Source: Bacteroidaceae bacterium (GTDB lineage: Bacteria > Bacteroidota > Bacteroidia > Bacteroidales > Bacteroidaceae). From it: a stretch of DNA of 38,385 nucleotides. Below are positions 7,981 to 16,344 of this stretch, one piece after another; position 1 is the stretch's first letter; the number at the start of each line of letters is the position of its first letter. The stretch is taken from NCBI GenBank assembly GCA_024682395.1, contig JAIKZH010000018.1, forward strand, positions 1-38,385, read 5' to 3'. The notes beneath the pieces were generated by a model. It had not been told where the DNA came from and made no database searches. It saw nothing but the letters and a program-made list of their open reading frames with translations. The translations under genes and the position numbers were made by a program.

Positions 7981-7989
7981 ATTATATAT
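7981..7989. repeat. Right copy of 9-bp direct repeat (putative TSD)
   Basis: ATTATATAT, identical to 6898-6906 and directly adjacent to the right terminal repeat ending at 7980. Confidence 0.5.
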
Positions 7990-7990
7990 A

Positions 7991-8033
7991 ATCAAGCCAT
8001 AAATAAGCGTTATCTTATGGCTTGATCTTTTAT
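7991..8033 (+). terminator. Rho-independent terminator
   Basis: The 12-bp stem ATCAAGCCATAA (7991-8002) pairs perfectly with TTATGGCTTGAT (8015-8026). The loop can itself pair (ATAA/TTAT), and CTTTT follows. It lies downstream of the inserted elements and would end readthrough from the AmpG-like operon before the GH43 gene. The rest of 8034-8264 holds the GH43 promoter and no gene. Confidence 0.65.
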
Positions 8034-8181
8034 AATGTTTATAGTATCCCGACTAATTAATCACATATTTATATGTACCAAATTTATATGTACCAAATAA
8101 TCAATTATCTGTTATTTGAACAATGTTACCTGTCATAAAAAGTATGATACATTTTTATTATGATTCAATATATATTTTCAA

Positions 8182-8189
8182 TAATTTTG
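8182..8189 (+). promoter_or_regulatory. -7 box for the GH43 gene
   Basis: TAATTTTG fits TAnnTTTG and lies about 75 nt before the start at 8265. No clear TTTG is seen 19 nt upstream. Confidence 0.4.
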
Positions 8190-8264
8190 CAATCAAAATT
8201 ATTAGATTAAATCAATCTTTAAATTAAACTAACATTTTTAATAAACGTTTATATACTTACAATC

Positions 8265-11200
8265 ATGAAAATCAAAACAATGATGACAGTTGCTATATGC
8301 CTAATCTCTGTCATGCAATTAAAAGCCCAAAACCCAGTAATTCACCATGTTTACACGGCAGACCCTGCCCCTGCTGTTCACGAAGGGAACGATAGTCTGT
8401 GGTTCTATTGTGATATAGACGAAGGAGGTTCATATTTCACAATGAATGAATGGCGAGCATTCTCAACTGTAGATATGGTCAACTGGACGGACCATGGAAG
8501 CGCACTTCCATTGACACAGTTCAAATGGGCTCAAGCCAACTCTGCGTGGGCAAGTCAATGTATCAAGCGTGGTAATTATTATTATTGGTATGTCTGTGCA
8601 CAAAAAATCGATGACTGGCGTCAAGGACTTGCAATCGGACGTAGTACTAAACCAGGGGGGCCATTCACTGCCGTAGATGCTAACAATCCTTTTATATGGA
8701 CTGGCGAAGGCGGAGATATCGACCCTACTGTTTTTATCGACCCTAATTCCAATCAAGCATATCTATATTGGGGTAACAACAAAGTTAGATATGTTAAACT
8801 AAACGAAAACATGACATCCTATGCAAGAAATGTAGGAAACAATGGTATCGTAACTATCCAACTAACAGAACAAGCTTTCGGCGGTGTAAAGGTCAACAAT
8901 AAAACACCAGAAGGTAAAGATGCATATGAAGAAGGTCCATGGCTTGACAAACATGGCAACACATACTATCTGTCATATGCAGCAGGTGGTGTACCTGAAC
9001 ATATCTCATATTCCACAAGTAGTTCACCAGAAGGTCCATGGAGATATCGCGGTTTTCTGATGCCATATCAGAATATGGGTGCATTTACCAATCATGGAGG
9101 AACAATACATTATAAAGGTAAAGATTATATGTTCTACCACACAGGATGGCATCCTAATGGAGGAGGAAACTATAGTCGTGCCACATGTATAAATGAAATA
9201 ACATATAACTCAGACGGAACAATAAATCAGTTATGGGCTACAAGAAATGGTGTTGGACCTATTGCAACACTCAGTCCTTACCTTCAACAACAAGGTGAGA
9301 CAATGAATAATTGTAACAACATCAAAGTTGTTGGAAACGAATCAACTGGTGTATTTGTTAATAACATTAAGAATGGCAGTTGGATCAAATTGCGTAATGT
9401 TGACTTTGCTTCAGGTGCTAAGAGATTCCAAACACGAGTACGTACCAATAATAATGCTAACACAATAACTATTCGTATTGATGGAGAAAACGGAACTGCT
9501 ATCGGACAACTCGGCATTAACAGCACTAACGGACAATGGCAAGTCGTCAGCGCCAACCTCTCACGCGATGTCACTGGTACACACGACCTTTATTTCTGCT
9601 TCAGCACATCATCTGCAAACACATTAGATTTTGACTGGTGGCAATTCGGTACAGAAGCAGGATTCAACACATCAGACAATATTGTCAGTGGAGCCAAAGG
9701 CGATGTTCATCTTTCTGCTTTAGATTTCAATTCATGGAACAGTAATAACGCCAATTCAACCATAACTGGAACTCTTAACAATAATTATGGTGGAGGCGTA
9801 TTAGTAGATGGAGGTGCACTTATCTATGGAGATAACGAAGTTAACTGGTTGAAATACTCAGATTTAACAGGATGCACAAAACTTACAATCCAAGGAACTG
9901 ACGGAGTTCAAGTTCGCGCACTCTTCAATCGTAACCAAGACGAGACATTCATTGAAAAATCAGGAACAATCACTGGTGGTAAATTCGAAATCGATTTAAG
10001 TGAGGTTTCAACTTCATATGTTCACCTAAACGCTATCAAGACATCATGGGGTTCTGCTTCAGGAACAATAAAGAATGTATACGTAAACGACCCTAAAAGT
10101 CCTATAGATTATTATTTCTCAGGAACTGGAGCCTTATCAGAAAGTGCTATCAATGCATTAAAAGATCCTAATGCAAAGAACATCAATGTATTTGGACTTA
10201 CAAATGAAGAACCTATCACACTTACTCCAGCAAACAAAAACTGTTTATTCTACGCTAAAAGCGCAAATCAATTAGCTAATACACAGAATGTTGTAATAAA
10301 AAGCGGAAGCTCATACACTGCATCAAACATTGTACTTACAGACGGTGGAGGTTCAGCAATGAGTGATATTGCGCAAGCTGGTTTCCCATGGGCATCAAAA
10401 AATGGTGACGGAGCACAATGGACAGAAGCGAATAATGGAGCATACACTTTCTCATGGAATACATCAAATTGCTCTGTGGAAATTTTCCATAATCTATCAG
10501 GGAAGACTCAAAACTATCTCATTGTAGAAACGTCAGAATATACAGCTCCATGGGGGGTAAGATTCTATGATGAATCAGGCAATCTAATAGCTGACAAAGG
10601 ATATTGGAATGGTCAAAGTAGCAACAACATGATTAAGGAAATAAATATTGATTCTCTATTTGCTGAACAGAATGTAAGTCATATGAGACAATCACTTAAA
10701 ACCGTAAGTGTTTACAATATTTCTGAAAGCGGACGTCTTACAATCAAAGACATGTATTTAGCAACAAAGGAGTCACAGAATGCGTATTATCCATTCTTTG
10801 CACCATTCAACATTAGTGCCACAAATGCTCAATGTTCAATAAATGTTGATGGCTTAACACCTGCATGGATTCCGTTTGAATGCACTATTCCTAACGGATT
10901 CAATGGATATGAGATAAATAATTCTGGTGACATAAATACAACTAACAGAATTTATGCTAACAAACCTATTATTTTATCAGGAGAAGCATCTGTTAATTTC
11001 ACAGCCAATAACACAACAATCAACAAAACAAATAATCTCGTAAATGGAAATATCATCGGTGTTAATGACAAAACCAAACTTGAGGCCGGAACTTATTCAT
11101 TAACAAAAGGAAACGGCTCAAACGTGTTTGCTGTCACTGAAACCAAAAACAATGAAGATGTATATATTAACCCATTACACGGATATATCTCAAAGAATTC

Positions 11201-11399
11201 TAATTCTGCAGTTTTGAAGACTCTTGGCGAACTTGCATCAGGAAATATTACTGGAATCGATAATATAGCAGGTGACAGCCAACTTAAATCGATCCAAATA
11301 TACAATCTGTTTGGAGAAAAGATCTCACAGCCACAGAATGGAATAAATATAATAAAAAATTCTGACGGCTCAGTTAAGAAAGTATTGATAAAAAAATAA
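8265..11399 (+). CDS. Secreted GH43 glycoside hydrolase with CBM6 and type IX secretion-like tail
   Basis: 1044 residues with a signal peptide (cleavage after KAQ, ~22). Residues ~25-335 are a five-bladed GH43 catalytic domain with all three acidic residues visible: Asp33 in TADPAP (base), Asp153 in DIDPTVFID, and Glu223 in YEEGPW (acid). Residues ~340-458 are CBM6 (GSWIKLRNVDF ... FDWWQF), typical of arabinoxylan-active GH43 enzymes. Residues ~470-960 are beta-rich with Asn/Ser/Thr-rich linkers, probably further binding modules. The last ~45 residues (IQIYNLFGEKI ... KKVLIKK) resemble a type IX secretion type A sorting domain, implying surface export. Likely alpha-L-arabinofuranosidase or beta-xylosidase on arabinoxylan or arabinan; the exact substrate cannot be read from sequence. 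No SusCD pair is adjacent. Confidence 0.88.
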   Translation: MKIKTMMTVAICLISVMQLKAQNPVIHHVYTADPAPAVHEGNDSLWFYCDIDEGGSYFTMNEWRAFSTVDMVNWTDHGSALPLTQFKWAQANSAWASQCIKRGNYYYWYVCAQKIDDWRQGLAIGRSTKPGGPFTAVDANNPFIWTGEGGDIDPTVFIDPNSNQAYLYWGNNKVRYVKLNENMTSYARNVGNNGIVTIQLTEQAFGGVKVNNKTPEGKDAYEEGPWLDKHGNTYYLSYAAGGVPEHISYSTSSSPEGPWRYRGFLMPYQNMGAFTNHGGTIHYKGKDYMFYHTGWHPNGGGNYSRATCINEITYNSDGTINQLWATRNGVGPIATLSPYLQQQGETMNNCNNIKVVGNESTGVFVNNIKNGSWIKLRNVDFASGAKRFQTRVRTNNNANTITIRIDGENGTAIGQLGINSTNGQWQVVSANLSRDVTGTHDLYFCFSTSSANTLDFDWWQFGTEAGFNTSDNIVSGAKGDVHLSALDFNSWNSNNANSTITGTLNNNYGGGVLVDGGALIYGDNEVNWLKYSDLTGCTKLTIQGTDGVQVRALFNRNQDETFIEKSGTITGGKFEIDLSEVSTSYVHLNAIKTSWGSASGTIKNVYVNDPKSPIDYYFSGTGALSESAINALKDPNAKNINVFGLTNEEPITLTPANKNCLFYAKSANQLANTQNVVIKSGSSYTASNIVLTDGGGSAMSDIAQAGFPWASKNGDGAQWTEANNGAYTFSWNTSNCSVEIFHNLSGKTQNYLIVETSEYTAPWGVRFYDESGNLIADKGYWNGQSSNNMIKEINIDSLFAEQNVSHMRQSLKTVSVYNISESGRLTIKDMYLATKESQNAYYPFFAPFNISATNAQCSINVDGLTPAWIPFECTIPNGFNGYEINNSGDINTTNRIYANKPIILSGEASVNFTANNTTINKTNNLVNGNIIGVNDKTKLEAGTYSLTKGNGSNVFAVTETKNNEDVYINPLHGYISKNSNSAVLKTLGELASGNITGIDNIAGDSQLKSIQIYNLFGEKISQPQNGINIIKNSDGSVKKVLIKK

Positions 11400-11412
11400 A
11401 TCGACTTAAAAC

Positions 11413-11455
11413 GACAGAGGTGATAGAAATGACAGTCTATCACCTCTGTCTTAAT
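11413..11455 (+). terminator. Rho-independent terminator after the GH43 gene
   Basis: GACAGAGGTGATAG (11413-11426) pairs perfectly over 14 bp with CTATCACCTCTGTC (11437-11450), with a 10-nt loop; TTAATAT follows. It starts 14 nt after the GH43 stop. Confidence 0.75.
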
Positions 11456-11536
11456 ATAATAGCATTAAAAATAACATTTTTTTATCACTCAAATAGAAAA
11501 TAAATACAATTTTATACGATTTCTCAAAAAAATTTG

Positions 11537-11544
11537 TACCTTTG
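11537..11544 (+). promoter_or_regulatory. -7 box upstream of the CNNM/rSAM operon
   Basis: TACCTTTG, a perfect TAnnTTTG. It leaves a 5' leader of roughly 180 nt before the ATG at 11727. That leader holds a possible 31-codon ORF (11638-11733) and nothing else recognisable. Confidence 0.5.
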
Positions 11545-11637
11545 TCGTTGTGATGGTACATGTTCAAACACGACATAGACATCAAAACAATTATAGTGAT
11601 TTAATAAAATATTACAAAAAACATATATTTATTTTTT

Positions 11638-11733
11638 ATGACAACAGATTCAGATTGTTATCCCGCGAAAACTATAAGTACAGAGTTAAGTGAACCATAT
11701 TGTTTAACCTTAATAAACGCTGCAATATGGTAA
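11638..11733 (+). CDS. Possible 31-residue leader ORF
   Basis: Starts ATG at 11638 after an AT-rich run and ends TAA at 11731-11733, overlapping by 7 nt the ATG (11727) of the CNNM gene in another frame. The peptide (MTTDSDCYPAKTISTEL ...) has no recognised domain. The overlap geometry would permit translational coupling, but a short ORF in this position can occur by chance and there is no independent support. Confidence 0.2.
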   Translation: MTTDSDCYPAKTISTELSEPYCLTLINAAIW

Positions 11734-12785
11734 CAATTATTATATACATGCTTATTGCTTTGCTTCTATCAGGGTTATGTTCTATTTTGGAAGCAACATT
11801 GCTCTCAACACCAATGTCATACATAACCACCTTGGAGATGCAAGGAAAAAAAGGTGCAAGTCTTTTAAAGAAATACAAACAAGACACAGACCGACCAATT
11901 TCTGCTATTTTAATACTCAACACTATTGCCAATACCGTTGGTGCATCCTTAATAGGTTCTAAAGCCACAGAAGTTGCAGTTGAGTATAATCTTCCTCATG
12001 ACACACTGATAGGAATCATTTCTGCTGTTTTCACATTATTGATATTGACTTTCGCAGAGATTATTCCGAAAACTATAGGTTCTAAATTCTGGCGCAAATT
12101 AACCATTCCTGCGTCAAACGTTATCAGATGTCTTATTTTTCTGTTATTTCCGTTGGTATACGTACTTGAAAAACTTACACATCTGATTTCAAACAAATCC
12201 ACTCAGGTGTCAGTAAGCCGCGAAGAAGTATCAGCAATGGTGACTGTGGGAGCAGAAGAAGGGGTGCTTGAGAAAAAAGAAAACAAGATGATACAGAATC
12301 TGTTGAAACTTGATGAAATAACTGCCCACGAGATAATGACTCCAAGTGTTGTTGTAGCAATGGCAGAAAGTAGCATGACACTACGTGAATTCTACAATTC
12401 CGAAGAATATAAGAATTTCTCAAGAATTCCTATCTACGATGATGACAACAGCGATTACATAACTGGATACGTATTGCGACAAACAATACTTGAAAGTTTG
12501 GCCGAAGATAAATTTGACATCAAACTAAAAGCATTGGCACGCCCTATCCTATCATTCACCGAAAAGGAATCAGTTGCCAATATTTGGGAAAAATTGCTTG
12601 CTAAGAAAGAACACATATCAATTATAATTGATGAATATGGTAGTTTAAGAGGTATTGTGACTTTAGAAGACGTAATCGAAACCATGCTTGGATTCGAAAT
12701 AGTTGACGAAAAAGACAAAGTAGTTGACATGCAGGAATACGCAAAAGCACAATGGAAAAAAATGCAGAACAAACGCACAAAATAG
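11727..12785 (+). CDS. CNNM/DUF21 membrane protein with CBS pair
   Basis: From ATG 11727 the protein has 352 residues and begins MVTIIIYMLIALLLSGLCS, placing the first transmembrane helix at the N-terminus as usual; an in-frame ATG at 11700 adds nine polar residues and seems less likely. Residues ~1-165 form the DUF21/CNNM membrane domain (LEATLLSTP, ADRPISAILILNTIANT-type helix, FAEIIPKTIG), followed by a tandem CBS domain (~195-325; EIMTPSVVV, RIPIYDDD, IDEYGSLRGIVTLEDVIE). The C-terminal CorC_HlyC domain of longer relatives is absent. CNNM/CorB proteins take part in Mg2+ export or cation homeostasis, with CBS domains sensing ATP-Mg. It lies 10 bp before the radical SAM gene, probably in one transcript. 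Confidence 0.85.
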   Translation: MVTIIIYMLIALLLSGLCSILEATLLSTPMSYITTLEMQGKKGASLLKKYKQDTDRPISAILILNTIANTVGASLIGSKATEVAVEYNLPHDTLIGIISAVFTLLILTFAEIIPKTIGSKFWRKLTIPASNVIRCLIFLLFPLVYVLEKLTHLISNKSTQVSVSREEVSAMVTVGAEEGVLEKKENKMIQNLLKLDEITAHEIMTPSVVVAMAESSMTLREFYNSEEYKNFSRIPIYDDDNSDYITGYVLRQTILESLAEDKFDIKLKALARPILSFTEKESVANIWEKLLAKKEHISIIIDEYGSLRGIVTLEDVIETMLGFEIVDEKDKVVDMQEYAKAQWKKMQNKRTK

Positions 12786-12795
12786 TATTCTATAA

Positions 12796-13860
12796 ATGAA
12801 CAACATATCAATCCTTAAATTTATAGAACTCGAAGTTAATCGTCAAGAGCAAGATAAATTAGCTAAAGAGCACAGATTAACACAATTGTTTTGGGAATGC
12901 ACGGTAAAGTGTAATCAAAACTGCCTACATTGTGGTGGAGACTGCCGAAAAATGGATGAAGTATCCGACATGCCAATAGAATCATTCATCACAGTCCTCG
13001 ACAACATAGCATCAAATCAAGATCCTGCAGAAACCATTATTATTATATGTGGAGGAGAACCACTATTACGCCCCGATTTGGAAATTTGCGGTAAGGAAAT
13101 CCATAAACGAGGCTTTAAATGGGGAATCCTAACCAATGGTGAATTATTAACCCAAGAAAAGTTTGACCAGTTATGTGATTCAGGGATGCAATCAATCACA
13201 ATCAGTCTTGACGGATTTGAAGACGAGCACAACTGGCTACATCATACCAATTGCTATGAAAACACATGTAAAGCTATACAGATAGCCAACAGCAATCCAA
13301 CTATCATGTGCGAGGTGGTAACATGTGTAAACCATAGAAATTTCGATTATCTTCCCGAACTTGCCGGTCACCTTATCAATCTCGGAGTTGAACGATGGAG
13401 ATTATATGCTGCCTATCCATCAGAGAAAACAGAAAAGAATCCCGATCTCAAGTTGGAGCCTTACCAGATGAAATTACTCATGAAATTCATAAAGAAACAA
13501 CGTGAACAACAATACATGTATGTTAGTTATGGATGTGAGGGATTTCTTGGCGAATACGAAAAAGAAGTACGCGACCATTTTTTCTCTTGTCAGGCAGGCA
13601 TATCAATCGGCAGCGTGAGAGTCAACGGAGAAATAGGAGGCTGTCTAAGTATCAATTCAACATATTCACAAGGAAATATCTATGAAGATGAATTCATGGA
13701 TGTATGGAACACTTGTTTCAGACAATATCGTAATAGAGACTGGATGCGCACAGGAATATGTGTTCACTGTAAGATGTTTAGATTCTGTAAAGGCAATGGA
13801 ATGCATCTAAGAAATAAAGATGGGCAACTTACAAGATGTGCATTTTATAGTTGTAAGTAA
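12796..13860 (+). CDS. Radical SAM/SPASM protein, rSAM/lipoprotein-system type (TIGR04133-like)
   Basis: 354 residues. The SAM-binding [4Fe-4S] motif CX3CX2C is C39-NQN-C43-LH-C46, with extra Cys at 35 and 50. A GGEP motif (ICGGEPLLRPDL) and SISLDG-type strand (TISLDGFEDEHNW) follow. The C-terminal SPASM-like region has FFSCQAGISIG, GGCLS, GICVHCKMFRFCKGNG and a final RCAFYSC, enough Cys for auxiliary clusters. The overall pattern (HNWLHH, YGCEGFLGEYEKEVRD, WMRTGIC, GNGMHLR) matches my recollection of the Bacteroidetes family TIGR04133, described as the radical SAM enzyme of an rSAM/lipoprotein system. The expected lipoprotein partner is not adjacent; the gene runs convergently into tilS nine bases away. 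Substrate unknown. Confidence 0.82.
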   Translation: MNNISILKFIELEVNRQEQDKLAKEHRLTQLFWECTVKCNQNCLHCGGDCRKMDEVSDMPIESFITVLDNIASNQDPAETIIIICGGEPLLRPDLEICGKEIHKRGFKWGILTNGELLTQEKFDQLCDSGMQSITISLDGFEDEHNWLHHTNCYENTCKAIQIANSNPTIMCEVVTCVNHRNFDYLPELAGHLINLGVERWRLYAAYPSEKTEKNPDLKLEPYQMKLLMKFIKKQREQQYMYVSYGCEGFLGEYEKEVRDHFFSCQAGISIGSVRVNGEIGGCLSINSTYSQGNIYEDEFMDVWNTCFRQYRNRDWMRTGICVHCKMFRFCKGNGMHLRNKDGQLTRCAFYSCK

Positions 13861-13869
13861 TCATCATTT

Positions 13870-15198
13870 CTATATCAACGACTCCAAAACAAGCACCTTA
13901 CGAGTAGAAGAATCAATGCGATAATCTTCAGAACTTCTCCTGCCCACAACCCAAACAACAGATTGTTCATCACAAAGAATCAATTGCTGTTGCTTTTGAA
14001 ACACATCCACCTTCATATCAGTCAATAAATCATTTACAAGTTTGAAACCCTTCATTCCAAATGGTCTAAACTTATCGCCTGGCTCAACCTTGCGTACAAA
14101 TAAATGACCTTTCACTTTATCTTCATCTATATAAGCAAAACGAGGATTACTATTGATTTCCACATCTGAAGCATCAACAACCGACACTTTTATATTTGGG
14201 AAATCCGACAAACTAACAATCTCAAAATCGTCAGACGACTTTCTTCTTATAATAATGCGGTTTCTGTCTATCAATGCAATATTAACATTTTTGTCGGTAT
14301 CAACACGCGAAGAAATAAATGTGCGTCCTGAGTCGGTTATATCAAGCATCTCACACACTTGATTCCTGTTAAAACCTTTCTCTGAGAGAATCTCATATAA
14401 AACAGATATGGGTGAAATACATGCTCTTATTTGAGCCATAGAGACAATACATGTATCGTTCTCTTCAGACACACACTTACGTTTCATCTCTTCAATGAAA
14501 CTATTATATATTTTTAATGTCTCCTGCATATTCATGATAGTTGTGAATATATTCTCAGAAGCAGAAGAATTAAGAGATCTCAATAATGGAACAATATCAA
14601 GACGAACTTTATTGCGAGTATAAACCGTTTCATAATTAGTGCTATCTGTCACATATTGTTGACCATAATCTTGCAATTCACAAAGAATTTCATCGTGAGA
14701 AACGCATAAAAATGGTCGTATAACATATCCGTTTCGTGGCTGTATGCTTCCCAACCCGCGAATACCCGTACCTCTTACTGCATTCATAATAAATGTTTCA
14801 ACACTATCGTCGCGATGATGCGCCACAGCAATGGCATCAGCACCAATTTCTGTACGAAGTTGCTCGAAATAAGCATATCTCAAATCTCTTGCAGCCATCT
14901 CAATACTAATCTTATTTTGGACCGCATATTGATGAGTGTCGAATGAGCGAGCATATAACTTAATACCATTTTTTAAACAAAGATCACGCACAAAATTCTC
15001 ATCACGTTGACTTTCCTCACCTCTTAATCTAAAATTACAATGTACAGCAGTTACTTTGTATTGCAATTTTGCCAAAACAAGTAACAAACACACAGAATCT
15101 GCACCACCACTCAAAGCAACTAAAACATGGCTATCCTTATTTAAAAGACTCTTTTGGTCAATAAATCGTCTGACAGTATTAATAAATTTACTACTCAT
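13870..15198 (-). CDS. tilS: tRNA(Ile)-lysidine synthase TilS
   Basis: 442 residues. The PP-loop ATP pyrophosphatase motif SGGADS is at residues 30-35, followed by VHCNFRLRGEES and AVAHHRDDSVETFIMNAVRGTGIRGL, the signature of TilS, and a RPFL and TNxxxxxxRNKVR segment (TNYETVYTRNKVR). The C-terminal TilS_C domain with PGDKFRPFGMKGFKLVNDLL is complete, so this is the long form. TilS converts C34 of tRNA-Ile(CAU) to lysidine so that it reads AUA, and is normally essential. A minus-strand -7 box TAACTTTG lies at 15271-15278. The gene faces the radical SAM gene with a 9-bp gap. Confidence 0.96.
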   Translation of the reverse strand: MSSKFINTVRRFIDQKSLLNKDSHVLVALSGGADSVCLLLVLAKLQYKVTAVHCNFRLRGEESQRDENFVRDLCLKNGIKLYARSFDTHQYAVQNKISIEMAARDLRYAYFEQLRTEIGADAIAVAHHRDDSVETFIMNAVRGTGIRGLGSIQPRNGYVIRPFLCVSHDEILCELQDYGQQYVTDSTNYETVYTRNKVRLDIVPLLRSLNSSASENIFTTIMNMQETLKIYNSFIEEMKRKCVSEENDTCIVSMAQIRACISPISVLYEILSEKGFNRNQVCEMLDITDSGRTFISSRVDTDKNVNIALIDRNRIIIRRKSSDDFEIVSLSDFPNIKVSVVDASDVEINSNPRFAYIDEDKVKGHLFVRKVEPGDKFRPFGMKGFKLVNDLLTDMKVDVFQKQQQLILCDEQSVVWVVGRRSSEDYRIDSSTRKVLVLESLI

Positions 15199-15270
15199 AA
15201 AACAGTTTTTTCAAGCATCTAATTCGACAAAAAAGCACTCTAAAACGTCATTTTTCTCATTATTCTGCCA

Positions 15271-15278
15271 CAAAGTTA
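15271..15278 (-). promoter_or_regulatory. -7 box for tilS
   Basis: The minus strand reads TAACTTTG about 75 nt upstream of the tilS start. No -33 TTTG is seen at 19 nt. Confidence 0.45.
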
Positions 15279-15319
15279 ATAAAATCATTCATCAGAAGGC
15301 ACTTTTCTGCAAAAAAAAT

Positions 15320-15350
15320 TTTGTAGATACAAAAAAAACATATACCTTTG
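15320..15350 (+). promoter_or_regulatory. Consensus Bacteroidetes promoter of tRNA-Cys
   Basis: TTTG at 15320-15323, exactly 19 nt, then TACCTTTG at 15343-15350. This is a full match to the -33/-7 consensus, 18 nt before the mature tRNA 5' end. Confidence 0.8.
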
Positions 15351-15368
15351 CAACCGCAAATGAGAAAT

Positions 15369-15440
15369 GGTCGGTTGGATGAGAGGCTTAGTCAACGGTC
15401 TGCAAAACCGTCTACACCCGTTCGAATCGGGTACCGACCT
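15369..15440 (+). tRNA. tRNA-Cys (GCA)
   Basis: Acceptor GGTCGGT (15369-15375) pairs with ACCGACC (15433-15439), with discriminator T at 15440. The anticodon arm is ACGGT-CTGCAAA-ACCGT with anticodon GCA, and the T arm is ACCCG-TTCGAAT-CGGGT. CCA is not encoded. Length 72 nt. Confidence 0.95.
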
Positions 15441-15451
15441 CATTTCAAGAG

Positions 15452-15487
15452 TAAATGTATCAGAAATTCTGATACATTTATTTTTTA
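15452..15487 (+). terminator. Rho-independent terminator of tRNA-Cys
   Basis: TAAATGTATCAGAA (15452-15465) pairs perfectly with TTCTGATACATTTA (15467-15480), with the innermost pairs opening to form the loop. A T run (TTTTTT) follows. Confidence 0.85.
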
Positions 15488-15553
15488 TAAATCAATAACC
15501 AATCAAATTCACTAAAAACCACACTAGAGTTAGGTATATCCAAAAAAAAATAC

Positions 15554-15561
15554 TATCTTTG
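15554..15561 (+). promoter_or_regulatory. -7 box for the gene at 15612
   Basis: TATCTTTG, an exact TAnnTTTG, 50 nt before the ATG. The -33 position does not match TTTG. Confidence 0.45.
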
Positions 15562-15611
15562 CATTCAAGTATGTAAAATAACATACATTATATATTACAA
15601 ACACGTATAAT

Positions 15612-16256
15612 ATGGGATTATTTAATTTTTTCAAGAAGAAAGACAAGACTAATGTGGGTGGAATGGAAGATTACATGACACTCATACGAGTATATTTTCA
15701 AAGTGTACTTGCATCTAACTTGGGAATCTCCAATTTAGCTGTATTGCCAGATTTAGCAACCTTTAAACGCACCCTACATATTGCCACAGTAAACAACAAA
15801 CTGGGCGTGGGAGAAAAAAAGGCATGTAAAAAGATGTTACAAGATTTATATGGCATCAGCGACAACTTCTTCAAGGAAATCGACGGAAGTATCAGAAAAA
15901 ACTGCCGAAACCAAAATGACGTAAGAAACTACCTCATACAATTTCAAGGATTCAGTCAAGACTTCATGATGCTCATCGGAAATGAAATGAAATGGAAATT
16001 CCGAATTCCTGGATTCTTAAAAGGTGCATTACGTACAATGACAGAAAAAACCGTCCACGACATCCTTACTCAAATGGATTGGAAAGACGATGCATCAAGA
16101 AAAGCAGCATTTGTTATCCGAAAATACCAACAAATACTTGGTTTCTCCGAAAAATGGATGTCTGAGTACGCATTTAACATTATCACTTTGGCAAAAAAAG
16201 AGCCACACCCCTCTCAAGAAGAACTTGACAAAGCCGAAAAAAATACAAAAAAGTAA
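15612..16256 (+). CDS. Conserved-looking hypothetical protein, 214 aa
   Basis: I do not recognise a named domain. The protein starts MGLFNFFKKKDK, an amphipathic basic N-terminus that could touch the membrane, and has no signal peptide or transmembrane helix. It is predicted mostly helical, is basic overall, and ends in a charged Lys/Glu tail. The start has a good -7 box 50 nt upstream. A separate promoter at 16274-16304 sits between it and the zapA operon, so co-transcription is not required. Normal codon use and length argue that it is a real gene. Confidence 0.7.
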   Translation: MGLFNFFKKKDKTNVGGMEDYMTLIRVYFQSVLASNLGISNLAVLPDLATFKRTLHIATVNNKLGVGEKKACKKMLQDLYGISDNFFKEIDGSIRKNCRNQNDVRNYLIQFQGFSQDFMMLIGNEMKWKFRIPGFLKGALRTMTEKTVHDILTQMDWKDDASRKAAFVIRKYQQILGFSEKWMSEYAFNIITLAKKEPHPSQEELDKAEKNTKK

Positions 16257-16273
16257 AAATTCGGTCTAAAGAG

Positions 16274-16304
16274 TTTGCAAAGTCACAATTTATATATAAA
16301 TTTG
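16274..16304 (+). promoter_or_regulatory. Consensus promoter of the zapB-like/zapA/rny operon
   Basis: TTTG at 16274-16277, exactly 19 nt, then TAAATTTG at 16297-16304. This is a perfect -33/-7 pair, about 40 nt before the ATG at 16345. Confidence 0.8.
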
Positions 16305-16344
16305 CAAAGACAATTATTTGTCAAAGTAAACACAATTGTCAACC

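Noticed and set aside
16336-16344. TTG start for the ZapB-like gene
   Set aside because: An ATG three codons later (16345) gives a sensible N-terminus, and Bacteroidetes starts are mostly ATG.
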